Below are positions 25,437 through 32,346 of a stretch of DNA of 64,000 bases, one piece after another. This stretch comes from Streptomyces sp. SLBN-31 (lineage in GTDB: Bacteria; Actinomycetota; Actinomycetes; Streptomycetales; Streptomycetaceae). Where the stretch lies: positions 372,001 through 436,000 of the forward strand of contig NZ_VFNC01000001.1 of NCBI RefSeq assembly GCF_006715395.1, given 5' to 3'. Under the pieces are notes generated by a model. That model was not told the DNA's origin and ran no database searches. It saw nothing but the letters and a program-made list of their open reading frames with translations. Every line of letters starts with the position of its first letter. Within the stretch, counting starts at the first letter, position 1. The translations under genes and the position numbers were made by a program.

Positions 25437-26591
25437 ATGGTTGATCACTCTCGCGGGATGTCCTGCATGCCCCTCGTGGGCGAAGAGTGGGCGTATGCCC
25501 TTTGTGGTGGCCTGACGATCCCCGAAGACTTCACCTTCGGAAGCACCACTGTCGTCATCGGCGATGCCGGGACACTGATCATCGTGGAAGCCGGGGACAG
25601 CCTCGATAGGAGTTGCGTGTGGAACGCTGGCGAGGTCCGCCTCCTTGGTCCTGCGCCAACACCGGTCAGGAAACGGCTCGTGGATGAACCCTGGGAGCGG
25701 GGCACAGACGACCCGAAGTTGCCTGTTCATCTGACGGTGCGGATCTCGGAAGGCCTCCTGTATCTAGGCACCGGATCCGTGACTCGGGCGGGAACGGTAC
25801 TCCGTCCGGGCTGCGACGAACACGTTCTCACCGACTGCCTCCTTCGGCTCCACTCGCCCTTGACCAGGTCCAGCCTGGACTTGGTCCGTCCGCTCCTTCC
25901 TCCGGAGGATCTCCCGGACCTGGAGTGGCTGAGACACGTGAACGGCAATCGAGCCAGTGCGCTCGAACAGTTCATCACCGGTTGGTATCCCGCGGCTCCT
26001 GAGACCGCAGGACCACCGTCGGTGGAGGCCTCCGCCCTGGATCTGCCAGACGGACTGCGGCACTTCTACCGGCTGGCGCAGCACCGCCCACGCTGCCTGG
26101 GAGTGCAGAACCGCGTCCTCCCCGTCACCAAGCTCAAGACCGATCCCAAGGGAGAGATGCTCGTCTTCGGCGAAGAGAACCAGGGAGGGTTCTTCTGGTC
26201 ACTGCTGTGGACGCTCGACGGCCCCGAAGTCGATCCGACGGTCTGGTTCCGTGAGTACGACGAGCCTCCAATCGCCGAGCTGGAACCCCTCAGTGGCTTC
26301 CTCATCCAGTTCTCGCTCTTTGAGGCTTCCATGGGAGCCGACTACGTGGCACTGTCCTGTCGACTCACCGCGCAGCAGGTCGACCGACTGACCGTGGCAC
26401 TTCTCCCCGTGCCTCTGCGGCCGTTCTGGCCCGGGGCCCCTACACGCTTCTACGTGGCTCCGGGACTCGTCCTGCATGTCTCGGACGAAGGAGGCGACGA
26501 TGCCTTCAGCGTGTGGGCCGGCGCCACCCACCGCAGTGCTCTCGCTCCATTGGCCGAAGTGCCGGTCGAGTGGGACCGATTCGACGGCTGA
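25437..26591 (+). CDS. SUKH-like (SMI1/KNR4) protein with an extra N-terminal domain (cassette 2)
   Basis: 384 residues; GAGGAAG precedes the ATG of MVDHSRGM. Residues 190-345 look like the SUKH fold: GLRHFYRLAQHRP, QNRVLPVTKL, LVFGEENQGGFFW, VWFREYDEP and EPLSGFLIQFSLFEA. SUKH proteins are widespread immunity proteins against polymorphic and contact-dependent toxins. No toxin gene is next to it, so it may be an orphan immunity gene, a role also common in such islands. The N-terminal 150 residues are not recognised. Codon use is less G/C-rich at third positions than in core genes here, suggesting transfer. The SUKH assignment is by eye and moderately sure. Confidence 0.7.
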   Translation: MVDHSRGMSCMPLVGEEWAYALCGGLTIPEDFTFGSTTVVIGDAGTLIIVEAGDSLDRSCVWNAGEVRLLGPAPTPVRKRLVDEPWERGTDDPKLPVHLTVRISEGLLYLGTGSVTRAGTVLRPGCDEHVLTDCLLRLHSPLTRSSLDLVRPLLPPEDLPDLEWLRHVNGNRASALEQFITGWYPAAPETAGPPSVEASALDLPDGLRHFYRLAQHRPRCLGVQNRVLPVTKLKTDPKGEMLVFGEENQGGFFWSLLWTLDGPEVDPTVWFREYDEPPIAELEPLSGFLIQFSLFEASMGADYVALSCRLTAQQVDRLTVALLPVPLRPFWPGAPTRFYVAPGLVLHVSDEGGDDAFSVWAGATHRSALAPLAEVPVEWDRFDG

Positions 26592-26640
26592 CATCACGAC
26601 ACCGCACTGTCGGCTTCGCCGCATGACACGGGCATGGGTC

Positions 26641-26685
26641 TGTGAACGCGGCCAATCACCCACGTCAAGCCGCGTTCGCAGACCT
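26641..26685. repeat. Cassette junction repeat J3
   Basis: Left arm tgtgaacgcggc at 26641-26652, core tcacccacgtca at 26656-26667, right arm gccgcgttcgca at 26669-26680. The arms pair over 12 bp with one mismatch. Separates cassette 2 from cassette 3. Confidence 0.85.
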
Positions 26686-26755
26686 TTTGACGATGGCCCA
26701 CTGACCTGGGGTCACTCAAAGTGCCTCGTCAGTGGGCGATTGCTGAATACGGGCG

Positions 26756-27181
26756 TCAGGCATCAGCGGCGTAGTAGGCGGCGTATCGGGCCGAGTGCCT
26801 TGCGGTGGTGAAATCCTCGAAGTCACCGGCCGCTTCGCAGCGGATCAGTCGTTGCAGTGCAGCTTCGGCTTGGGGGATGCGCCGACTCGACAGGTACGCC
26901 TTGGTCTTGGCCAGTCCGCTGCCGCACAGCAACTGAATGTCGATCGAGCAGTCGGTGTCCATGCTGGCGGTTTTGGCCTGCCAGATGAGTAGCACGTCTT
27001 CGAGGACCGAGGCGTTGAACAGCTGTACGCAGCACAGCTTCATCAACTCCGTGTCACCGTCTCCCTGCGCACGCTTCTCCAACTGGGTTTGTGCGATGAG
27101 CAGACCTCGCACTTCGTCGAGGTTCGCTCCGGCAGGGTGCAGGCCGTAGCGGAGCAGGCTCTCGTCTTCGTCCATCGCCAT
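26756..27181 (-). CDS. Conserved hypothetical protein (cassette 3)
   Basis: 141 residues from the ATG of MAMDEDESLLRYG. Contains GDTELMKLCCVQLFN and IDIQLLCGSGLAKTKAYL, a helical protein that resembles a repeat-type (ankyrin- or HEAT-like) scaffold by eye but with no firm match. There is no signal peptide or catalytic motif. The ribosome site is weak (AGAAAG). It is transcribed after the WD40-like gene, 82 bases downstream, and the two may be cotranscribed. I recall similar small proteins being common in Streptomyces as uncharacterised neighbours of such genes. Function unknown. Confidence 0.7.
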   Translation of the reverse strand: MAMDEDESLLRYGLHPAGANLDEVRGLLIAQTQLEKRAQGDGDTELMKLCCVQLFNASVLEDVLLIWQAKTASMDTDCSIDIQLLCGSGLAKTKAYLSSRRIPQAEAALQRLIRCEAAGDFEDFTTARHSARYAAYYAADA

Positions 27182-27263
27182 GCTTTCTGTGGGAGCGGAA
27201 AACACATTGTTCCAGGTCACGTCATGCCGATGTCCGTCGAATCGGACGCGCGGTCCGGTTCGG

Positions 27264-27932
27264 TCAGGCTTCGGCGCTGCTGGCGTGGCGTCTGTCCGTC
27301 CTGCGTGTCCACAGTGAGATGTCGCTGCTCGTCGCCACGGCGAGGGTCTGCCCGGAGGGCGAGAATCCAGCGGTACGGAGCTCGGAGTAGTTGGAGTGGA
27401 AGATGTGCCACCAGTGCTCCCCGTGCGGGCCGGAGTGCGGCAGACCGCCGTCGCGAGAGAGCAGGACACGCTCGTTCGGCCAGGCCGGGGCAAGGACCTC
27501 CAGCTTCCAGCCGTCTCCGCTGGTGGTGTGCAGTCCTCCGCCAAAAAGTCCGGCGATGCGCACCCTGCTTCCGGCGACCGGTCCCAACCCAGGACACCAC
27601 ATAGCGGGGTCCGCGGCGCGGCTGCTGTCCTTGGGGTCCGCGTCACGATCCCGCGCGCTCTTCTCGCCGGTGACGGCGTCGAAGAGACCGTGCCCGTCGT
27701 GGGAGACGACGACCACCAGATCGTGGCCGGTGTCGGGGTCCGTCGCGAAGCCGATCCCGAGCAGTCCGCCGACAGGGACGCCGTACTGGTACTCGAAGAC
27801 GGGCCGCCAGGGGGCGGGCGCGGGCACCACCGGGGCCGCGAGAATCCGGTTCCGCAACGCCCGCTGGTAGTACGGGAGTTCGGGCTCATGATCGGACTGA
27901 CCGACCGGGGGCGTCTCCTTCGTCCACTTCAT
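27264..27932 (-). CDS. Hypothetical protein with a C-terminal WD40-like segment, intact copy (cassette 3)
   Basis: 222 residues from the ATG of MKWTKETPP. Four or five short beta-rich units are visible, such as GFATDPDTGHDLVVVVSHDG and GFSPSGQTLAVATSSDISLW; the latter closely follows the pattern of a WD40 or beta-propeller blade. The protein is too short for a full seven-blade propeller, so it may form part of one or dimerise. There is no signal peptide. A second, frameshifted copy lies in cassette 1 in the same orientation. Ribosome site unclear. No function can be assigned beyond a probable binding role. Confidence 0.72.
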   Translation of the reverse strand: MKWTKETPPVGQSDHEPELPYYQRALRNRILAAPVVPAPAPWRPVFEYQYGVPVGGLLGIGFATDPDTGHDLVVVVSHDGHGLFDAVTGEKSARDRDADPKDSSRAADPAMWCPGLGPVAGSRVRIAGLFGGGLHTTSGDGWKLEVLAPAWPNERVLLSRDGGLPHSGPHGEHWWHIFHSNYSELRTAGFSPSGQTLAVATSSDISLWTRRTDRRHASSAEA

Positions 27933-28059
27933 CACGGGACCATGATCCTCGCCTCGAAAGGCCGGCCCCAAAAGTGCCCCTGGTCCACCGCACAGGCGCA
28001 GCCCGCGTCCACCGTGATCGGGATGGACGCCTGCCTTGCTTGGTGGGCTGTACCTTGTG

Positions 28060-28169
28060 CCCGGCGGACGGCTACCGCCAGCAGTATCTTGACCGCGACA
28101 TCAACGACCATGACGGGACCGGCGTCTCCTGTCCGATCGGTGTCGTTCCGACCAAGGGGGAGTGTCGCC
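28060..28169 (+). pseudogene. C-terminal fragment of an msrA-like gene (cassette 3)
   Basis: One frame reads CPADGYRQQYLDRD, then DGTGVSCPIGVVPT. This matches the end of peptide methionine sulfoxide reductase A, where [11 protein letters not shown] and GTGVSCPIGV are typical. The resolving-cysteine segment GYCGIGG between them is lost, and no catalytic domain with GCFWG lies upstream. The fragment runs into the ribosome site of the DUF3885 gene. It is a relic, not a gene. Confidence 0.7.
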
Positions 28170-28754
28170 ATGGGCCCTGATCTCCTGGCGGCTTTGTGGA
28201 AGGAACGGCATCCGTCAGGCCCTCCCGTCGCTCACACGTTCCGCACCAGGTACGCCGATCGCTGGGTGCGCTTTCACAGCCTTCCCGGCTCGAAGCGTTA
28301 CCCGGAGTCCGAGGACGAGTACGCGATCGTGCTGGACCGGTACAACACGATCCTCGACGAGTTGTTCGCGGACACCGACGTGTTCGTGGTGACCATGGAC
28401 TGGTCGAACACACCAACTGGGCCTGCGGGCTACCCGACTCCACGACCGATGCTGCACCCCGACGGCGTCCGCTGGTGGACCGAGTCAGACCAGGACGACC
28501 CCGACCCGGAGTTCCACACCCACACGCGTCTGTATGCCGACCAGCGCCGGTGGAACCGCGGATGCATTGACGAACTGTTGCGAGCCGTCGCGGACGAGGC
28601 GCTCGTCGAAGTCTTCGTTGCCGACACAGAACTGCGGCGCATCCACCATCCCTACGACGGCGGCGCAGACGTCATCCTTGCCACGCCCGCAGAGCGTGAC
28701 GGTGTGCGTGACCAACACACGGCCTGGCTTTCCAGCCACCCAGCCGGCCTCTGA
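28170..28754 (+). CDS. DUF3885-family protein, second paralogue (cassette 3)
   Basis: 194 residues; a GGGGGAG site precedes ATG. The domain core RWVRFHSLPGSKRYPE and DEYAIVLDRYNTILDELF is nearly identical to the paralogue at 23451-24047, and the C-terminal HPYDGGADVI region is also shared. Differences are spread through the rest of the protein, so the two are diverged paralogues rather than a fresh duplicate. No catalytic motif or membrane segment. Function unknown. The gene lies at the right edge of the inserted block on the plus strand, opposite to the other copy. Confidence 0.83.
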   Translation: MGPDLLAALWKERHPSGPPVAHTFRTRYADRWVRFHSLPGSKRYPESEDEYAIVLDRYNTILDELFADTDVFVVTMDWSNTPTGPAGYPTPRPMLHPDGVRWWTESDQDDPDPEFHTHTRLYADQRRWNRGCIDELLRAVADEALVEVFVADTELRRIHHPYDGGADVILATPAERDGVRDQHTAWLSSHPAGL

Positions 28755-28797
28755 GAGCCGCGCGGGCCCCTTTCCCCGGCCGAACTGCGCAGGAGTC

Positions 28798-28826
28798 TGT
28801 GAACGCTGCTTGATGACCCACGTCAT
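28798..28826. repeat. Cassette junction repeat J4 (right edge of the block)
   Basis: Left arm tgtgaacgctgcttga at 28798-28813 directly followed by the core tgacccacgtca at 28814-28825, identical to J1. Right of the core begins DUF4291 coding sequence in antisense. Confidence 0.85.
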
Positions 28827-28961
28827 CCTGTCCCGCTTCCACGCGGCGGGGAACCTTCCTTCGCGGACGGCGGCCAGGCCGATTTCCGGGGAGTAGGCCT
28901 GATAGACGGTGATCGTGGATTCCGAGTGGACCGCACGGATCCCGCGTTGCGGTTCTTCCAT
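28814..28961 (-). pseudogene. DUF4291 gene, N-terminal part (5' fragment of an interrupted gene)
   Basis: Starts at the ATG of MEEPQRGIRAVHSES and reads ITVYQAYSPEIGLAA to KRDRMTWV, the first 49 residues expected of a DUF4291 protein. It then enters the junction repeat (IKQRSQT) and unrelated sequence. The frame at the 12-bp core is the same as in the C-terminal fragment at 24085-24542, so the two halves would join in frame as MTWV-KPSFLW, which is the conserved family motif. The ribosome site and any promoter remain with this half. Confidence 0.88.
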
Positions 28962-29064
28962 GGCGTACAGCCTGAGGTCGGCCGGGTCGGGCGGCCACTG
29001 ATTTTCGGCGGCTCGGTGGCCCTGCGGCTTGAAAGTCCTGTGGAGGGACCACTTCGATGGGGTT

Positions 29065-29760
29065 GTGAACAGAGCAGCGCTGGACGGTAACAGGAAGGTC
29101 GCCGGGCGGGTCTCACTCGGCGATGTTCTCGCGCAACTCGGCAGGCACAGGCCGGTCTTCCACTCAGAAGCAGATCTTCAGCACAGCTTCGCGCGGGCTC
29201 TGTGGGAACTCTCGCCGGATGTGCACTCCAGGCTTGAGGTGCCGCAGCGGTCGGAGGGCAAGGCCGAGTACCTGGACCTCCTGTGCATCGGCCCCTCGAG
29301 TCGCACCGCGATCGAGTTCAAGTACTTCACCCGGAGATGGACGGGCACGGTGGGTACTCCTGCCGAGGACTACGCCCTGAAAGGGCACGCCGCCACGGAC
29401 CTCGCTCGTCTGCACTACGTGCGGGACATAGCCAGGCTGGAGCGCTTCTGCCGCCGGTCGGACCAGAACGGTCTTGCCGTCATGCTGACCAACGACGCCT
29501 CCCTGTGGACACCGCCCGGCGCCGGCCGCGGGCTGACTCGGGACAAGGACTTCAGAATCCATCAGGGGCGGGAACTTGCCGGCACGCTGCTGTGGGCCGA
29601 GGGTGCCTACGAGGCCAACACGTGCACGTTGAGGGGCGCATACCGCCTCCATTGGAAGCCGTACTCCGAACTGGACGGACTGGGCGGAGAGTTCAGGTAT
29701 CTCGCCGTATCCGTCAGCCCGCCGTCGAACGCGACTGACGACGGTCCGTCGCATGTGTAG
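29065..29760 (+). CDS. PD-(D/E)XK nuclease-like hypothetical protein
   Basis: 231 residues from the GTG of VNRAALDG; a TTG at 29029 with no better ribosome site is the alternative. The segment AEYLDLLC followed about 15 residues later by AIEFKYF fits the metal-binding core (Asp, then Glu-x-Lys) of the PD-(D/E)XK nuclease fold, with an upstream Glu in LQHSFARALWELSP as the possible helix-1 residue. Relatives of this type are often annotated as restriction-like or DUF proteins. It lies right next to the disrupted DUF4291 gene in the accessory region, diverging from it. No methylase or other restriction partner is near. Assignment by eye. Confidence 0.65.
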   Translation: MNRAALDGNRKVAGRVSLGDVLAQLGRHRPVFHSEADLQHSFARALWELSPDVHSRLEVPQRSEGKAEYLDLLCIGPSSRTAIEFKYFTRRWTGTVGTPAEDYALKGHAATDLARLHYVRDIARLERFCRRSDQNGLAVMLTNDASLWTPPGAGRGLTRDKDFRIHQGRELAGTLLWAEGAYEANTCTLRGAYRLHWKPYSELDGLGGEFRYLAVSVSPPSNATDDGPSHV

Positions 29761-29813
29761 CGGCGACGACCTGAACTGCTGCGCCGGGCGTTCGCACTCA
29801 CTACCGTCCTGGC

Positions 29814-30023
29814 ATGACGTCGATTGACGAGTGGCCAGATTTTCCCGAAGGGCTCGACCCCGAAAGCGTGTCGTTTCGGGAAGCTCGGTGCACGTGGCAT
29901 GGCAGGACGTGCGCAGAGCCACCCGTCAAGGTCGTGCGCACCCGAGATGGAGCGCGGTGGGCGGCATGCGAACGGGCTGTACGCAGTATCGCTGCCGAAC
30001 AAGCCAGAAAGCCTGACCGGTGA
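29814..30023 (+). CDS. Small hypothetical protein
   Basis: 69 residues, MTSIDEWPDF to ARKPDR. Codon use is coding-like and the sequence has a Cys-x5-Cys arrangement (ARCTWHGRTCAEPP), but no known domain. It is 53 bases downstream of the nuclease-like gene and on the same strand, so it may be cotranscribed. Overlapping frames on the other strand are less convincing. Weak ribosome site. Confidence 0.5.
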   Translation: MTSIDEWPDFPEGLDPESVSFREARCTWHGRTCAEPPVKVVRTRDGARWAACERAVRSIAAEQARKPDR

Positions 30024-30164
30024 GCCGCCGCAGTCTCGCGGTTGCGGATCATTCCGGAGCAGTCCAGACCGTACATACCCCGCCGTACTCGGATCAGCTC
30101 CAGGTGTCCCCTGAAGCCGAACTCACCGATACCGCGATCACCGCACACGGACACGGGTCATCGA

Positions 30165-30875
30165 TCACTCACCCGCGGGAGCCGACGTAAGTCCCGTCGG
30201 GCAAGACGCTCCCCAGCGCGTCTCAAACGGGTCACTTAGCTTGACCCCCGTCCCGCCGATCCCGCAGTACCCCGCCGGGTTCTTTTCCAGATACTGCTGG
30301 TGGTATCCCTCTGCCGGATAGAGCGGGCGGGGCTGCGCCGGGAGGATTTCCGTTGTGATCGTGCCGTGGCCCGCGTCGGTGAGGACGCGTTGGTAGGCCT
30401 TGCGGGAGGCCTCGGCGGTCGTTGCCTGTTCGGGGGTGTGGGTATGGATCGCCGAGCGGTACTGGGTGCCCACGTCGTTGCCCTGGCGGAAGCCCTGGGT
30501 GGGGTCGTGGGACTCCCAGAAGGTCTTCAGAAGGCGTTCGTACGAGATGAGAGCGGGGTCGAAGACCACGCGGACCACCTCCGTGTGGCCGGTCAGGCCG
30601 GAGCAGACCTCCTCGTAGGTGGGGTGCTCGGTGTAACCGCCCTGGTAGCCGACCAGGGTGGTCCACACCCCGGCCGGAAGCCGCCAGAACGTGCGCTCGG
30701 CGCCCCAGAAGCAGCCCAGGCCGAAGTCGGCCACCTCCAGGCCCTCGGGGTAGGGGCCCAGGAGCGGGGTGCCGAGGACGGTGTGCCGGTCGGGGACCGT
30801 GAAGATCGGCTCCGGGCGGCCCTGGAGAGCCTGCTCGCGGGTGGGGAGCTGGGGCGTACGGCTGTACAGGAACAT
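30165..30875 (-). CDS. msrA: Peptide methionine-S-sulfoxide reductase
   Basis: 236 residues; GGAGA precedes ATG. Reduces methionine S-sulfoxide in proteins, using thiols such as thioredoxin. The nucleophile is in [11 protein letters not shown], and [19 protein letters not shown] is the substrate-binding motif. Resolving Cys lies in GYCGIGG. The N-terminal 45 residues (MFLYSRTPQ to YPEG) are those seen in long actinobacterial MsrA. Odd: the usual ending GTGV-SCP is interrupted by twelve residues, [12 protein letters not shown], encoded by about 36 bp with lower G/C, so the last cysteine motif is displaced. A perfect sigma-R type promoter lies 39 bases upstream, which fits thiol-oxidation control. 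Confidence 0.95.
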   Translation of the reverse strand: MFLYSRTPQLPTREQALQGRPEPIFTVPDRHTVLGTPLLGPYPEGLEVADFGLGCFWGAERTFWRLPAGVWTTLVGYQGGYTEHPTYEEVCSGLTGHTEVVRVVFDPALISYERLLKTFWESHDPTQGFRQGNDVGTQYRSAIHTHTPEQATTAEASRKAYQRVLTDAGHGTITTEILPAQPRPLYPAEGYHQQYLEKNPAGYCGIGGTGVKLSDPFETRWGASCPTGLTSAPAGE

Positions 30876-30913
30876 GCGGTCTCCAAACGCGGGCCCGGGG
30901 GTTCGCTGCCGTC

Positions 30914-30939
30914 AACATGCCGTGATCGGACGGCATTCC
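30914..30939 (-). promoter_or_regulatory. Sigma-R type promoter of msrA
   Basis: On the minus strand GGAAT (30939-30935), exactly 18 bases, then GTTG (30916-30913). This is the published SigR consensus GGAAT-N18-GTT used for disulfide-stress genes in Streptomyces. It ends about 38 bases before the msrA start codon. Confidence 0.75.
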
Positions 30940-30950
30940 GCCCCCGCCCG

Positions 30951-32069
30951 TCAGTGCGGCAGCGTCGCCGGGCTGCCGCCGTTCGCCTCGTAGCCCGCCA
31001 CCGCCAGCGCGCGGTAGACCGCGAACTCGGCCGCGGGGTCGGCGGACAGGGTCCAGGGGAGTGCCCCGACGTGCCCGTCGATGTGTATGAGCTGGTTCAT
31101 CGCCTCGCCCCAGCGCTCGGCGCGCACGAGGAAGAAGACCAGCAGGTGCCGCACGTGCGCCAGCATCGGGTCGTCGGGCCGGGCCGAGTGGACCGCGTGC
31201 AGGGCGCCGTGGATGGCCTTGGTCACGACCTCGCTCTGGTAGAAGCCGCGAACCAGGTTCACCTCGGGCAGGTGCTCGAAGACCGCGAACAGCGGCATGG
31301 CGGCGAGCAGGGAACCCCGCGGGGCGCGGGCGGCCGCGGCCTCCGCGAAGGAGTACGCCAGCTCACGCGAGCCGTGCCACTTCTCGCACCAGTAGTGCAG
31401 GGCCGCCAGATGCGCACCCATGTGGGACGGGGCGCGGTCCAGGATCTTCAGCCACAGCTGGTCGAACTCCGGTTCCGAGTAGCCGAGCCCGCGGGCCACC
31501 GACAGCTCGACGATGTACGGCACCGGGTCGCCGGGGGCGAGCAGCGCCGCGTCCCCGCAGGCCGCCAGCGCCTCCTCCATGATGATCCGGAACTCGTCCG
31601 TGCCTGGGCTCGACGTCCGCCACGCCTGCTGCACCAGGAACTCGGCGTGCACGGCCGCACCGCCGGCGTCCTTCGGCTGTTCGGCCCGCCACACCCGCAG
31701 CCACTGCCCGCCCGGCACCTCGCCGACCCCGCCCGGCCGCTCCTTCAGCTCAAGGGACGCGGCGCCCGCGAAGGCCTGCACGCGCTGCCAGCGCAGCTCG
31801 CCCTCCGCTTCCGTGCCCGCGAGCAGCTGGGAGGCCGCCCGGTAGTCCTGCGTGCGCTGCACCAGGTCCAGCACGTCCAGCAGGTCGTGGTCGGGGCCGG
31901 GCATGCGGACGTCCAACTCCTCCTCGCGTACGAAGCCGTAGTCCGCGGGGTCCGCGGCGTCCGGGTGGCCGGCCGGGACCTGCTCGATCATGCCCCGCCT
32001 GCGCCGCATGACCGGGAGCAGCACGAAGCCCAGCATGGCGACCGCGATCAGGACCCAGAGAAGTTCCAT
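30951..32069 (-). CDS. Membrane-anchored hypothetical protein with TPR-like helices
   Basis: 372 residues. One N-terminal membrane helix (MELLWVLIAVAMLGFVLLP) followed by a basic cluster RRRR places the rest in the cytoplasm. The body is entirely helical, with repeats of about 35-40 residues (for example DFGLAEEALAACGD-type units and HMGAHLAALHYWCEKW) that suggest a TPR-like scaffold. There are no catalytic motifs. It lies between msrA and the cystathionine gamma-synthase gene, a conserved neighbourhood in Streptomyces as far as I recall. Function unknown; no ribosome site other than a weak GGAAC. Confidence 0.8.
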   Translation of the reverse strand: MELLWVLIAVAMLGFVLLPVMRRRRGMIEQVPAGHPDAADPADYGFVREEELDVRMPGPDHDLLDVLDLVQRTQDYRAASQLLAGTEAEGELRWQRVQAFAGAASLELKERPGGVGEVPGGQWLRVWRAEQPKDAGGAAVHAEFLVQQAWRTSSPGTDEFRIIMEEALAACGDAALLAPGDPVPYIVELSVARGLGYSEPEFDQLWLKILDRAPSHMGAHLAALHYWCEKWHGSRELAYSFAEAAAARAPRGSLLAAMPLFAVFEHLPEVNLVRGFYQSEVVTKAIHGALHAVHSARPDDPMLAHVRHLLVFFLVRAERWGEAMNQLIHIDGHVGALPWTLSADPAAEFAVYRALAVAGYEANGGSPATLPH

Positions 32070-32346
32070 GCCTCAAGCGTTCCAGACGCCTCGGACAATT
32101 GGCCAACCGGTCCGCGGACCTGTGGACAACCACCGCGACCGGGGCATCCGTCCGGCCGCGGCCTCCATCCCGCCGGGACCGCAGCACTGCACGCCGGCCT
32201 CCGTCCCGCCGACACCGCGACCTCCGTCCCGACGCCGCCCTGGCACCGCCTCCCCCGCATCCCTCACCGCGGGAAAACCCGCCCGTCCCGCCTCCCGAGC
32301 CTCGCCGTCCGGCACCTGTCCCGCGAGCGCACTACGCTCGGTGCCC

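Larger units (their letters stand above)
24543..28825. mobile_element. 4.28-kb block of three gene cassettes inserted in a DUF4291 gene
   Basis: The block splits a DUF4291 gene exactly, with the 12-bp core tgacccacgtca on both sides. Two further copies of the same core with flanking arms divide it into cassettes of about 0.8, 1.3 and 2.1 kb. Each cassette is bounded by inverted ends close to tcaagccgcgttcacag. Contents: a frameshifted hypothetical gene; a SUKH-like gene; and a hypothetical gene, an intact copy of the first cassette's gene, an msrA fragment and a DUF3885 paralogue. Third-position G/C is visibly lower than in flanking genes. No transposase, integrase or resolvase gene is inside. 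Whether it moves by recombinase, by a helper transposase or was built by homologous recombination between repeats is not known. Confidence 0.75.

Noticed and set aside
24543..28825. Classical integron or IS element
   Set aside because: No integrase, transposase or resolvase gene is present, and the junction repeats do not look like known attC sites, so only a cassette block is claimed.
24525..28826. CRISPR array
   Set aside because: The repeats are spaced by 0.8-2.1 kb and hold genes, not short spacers.
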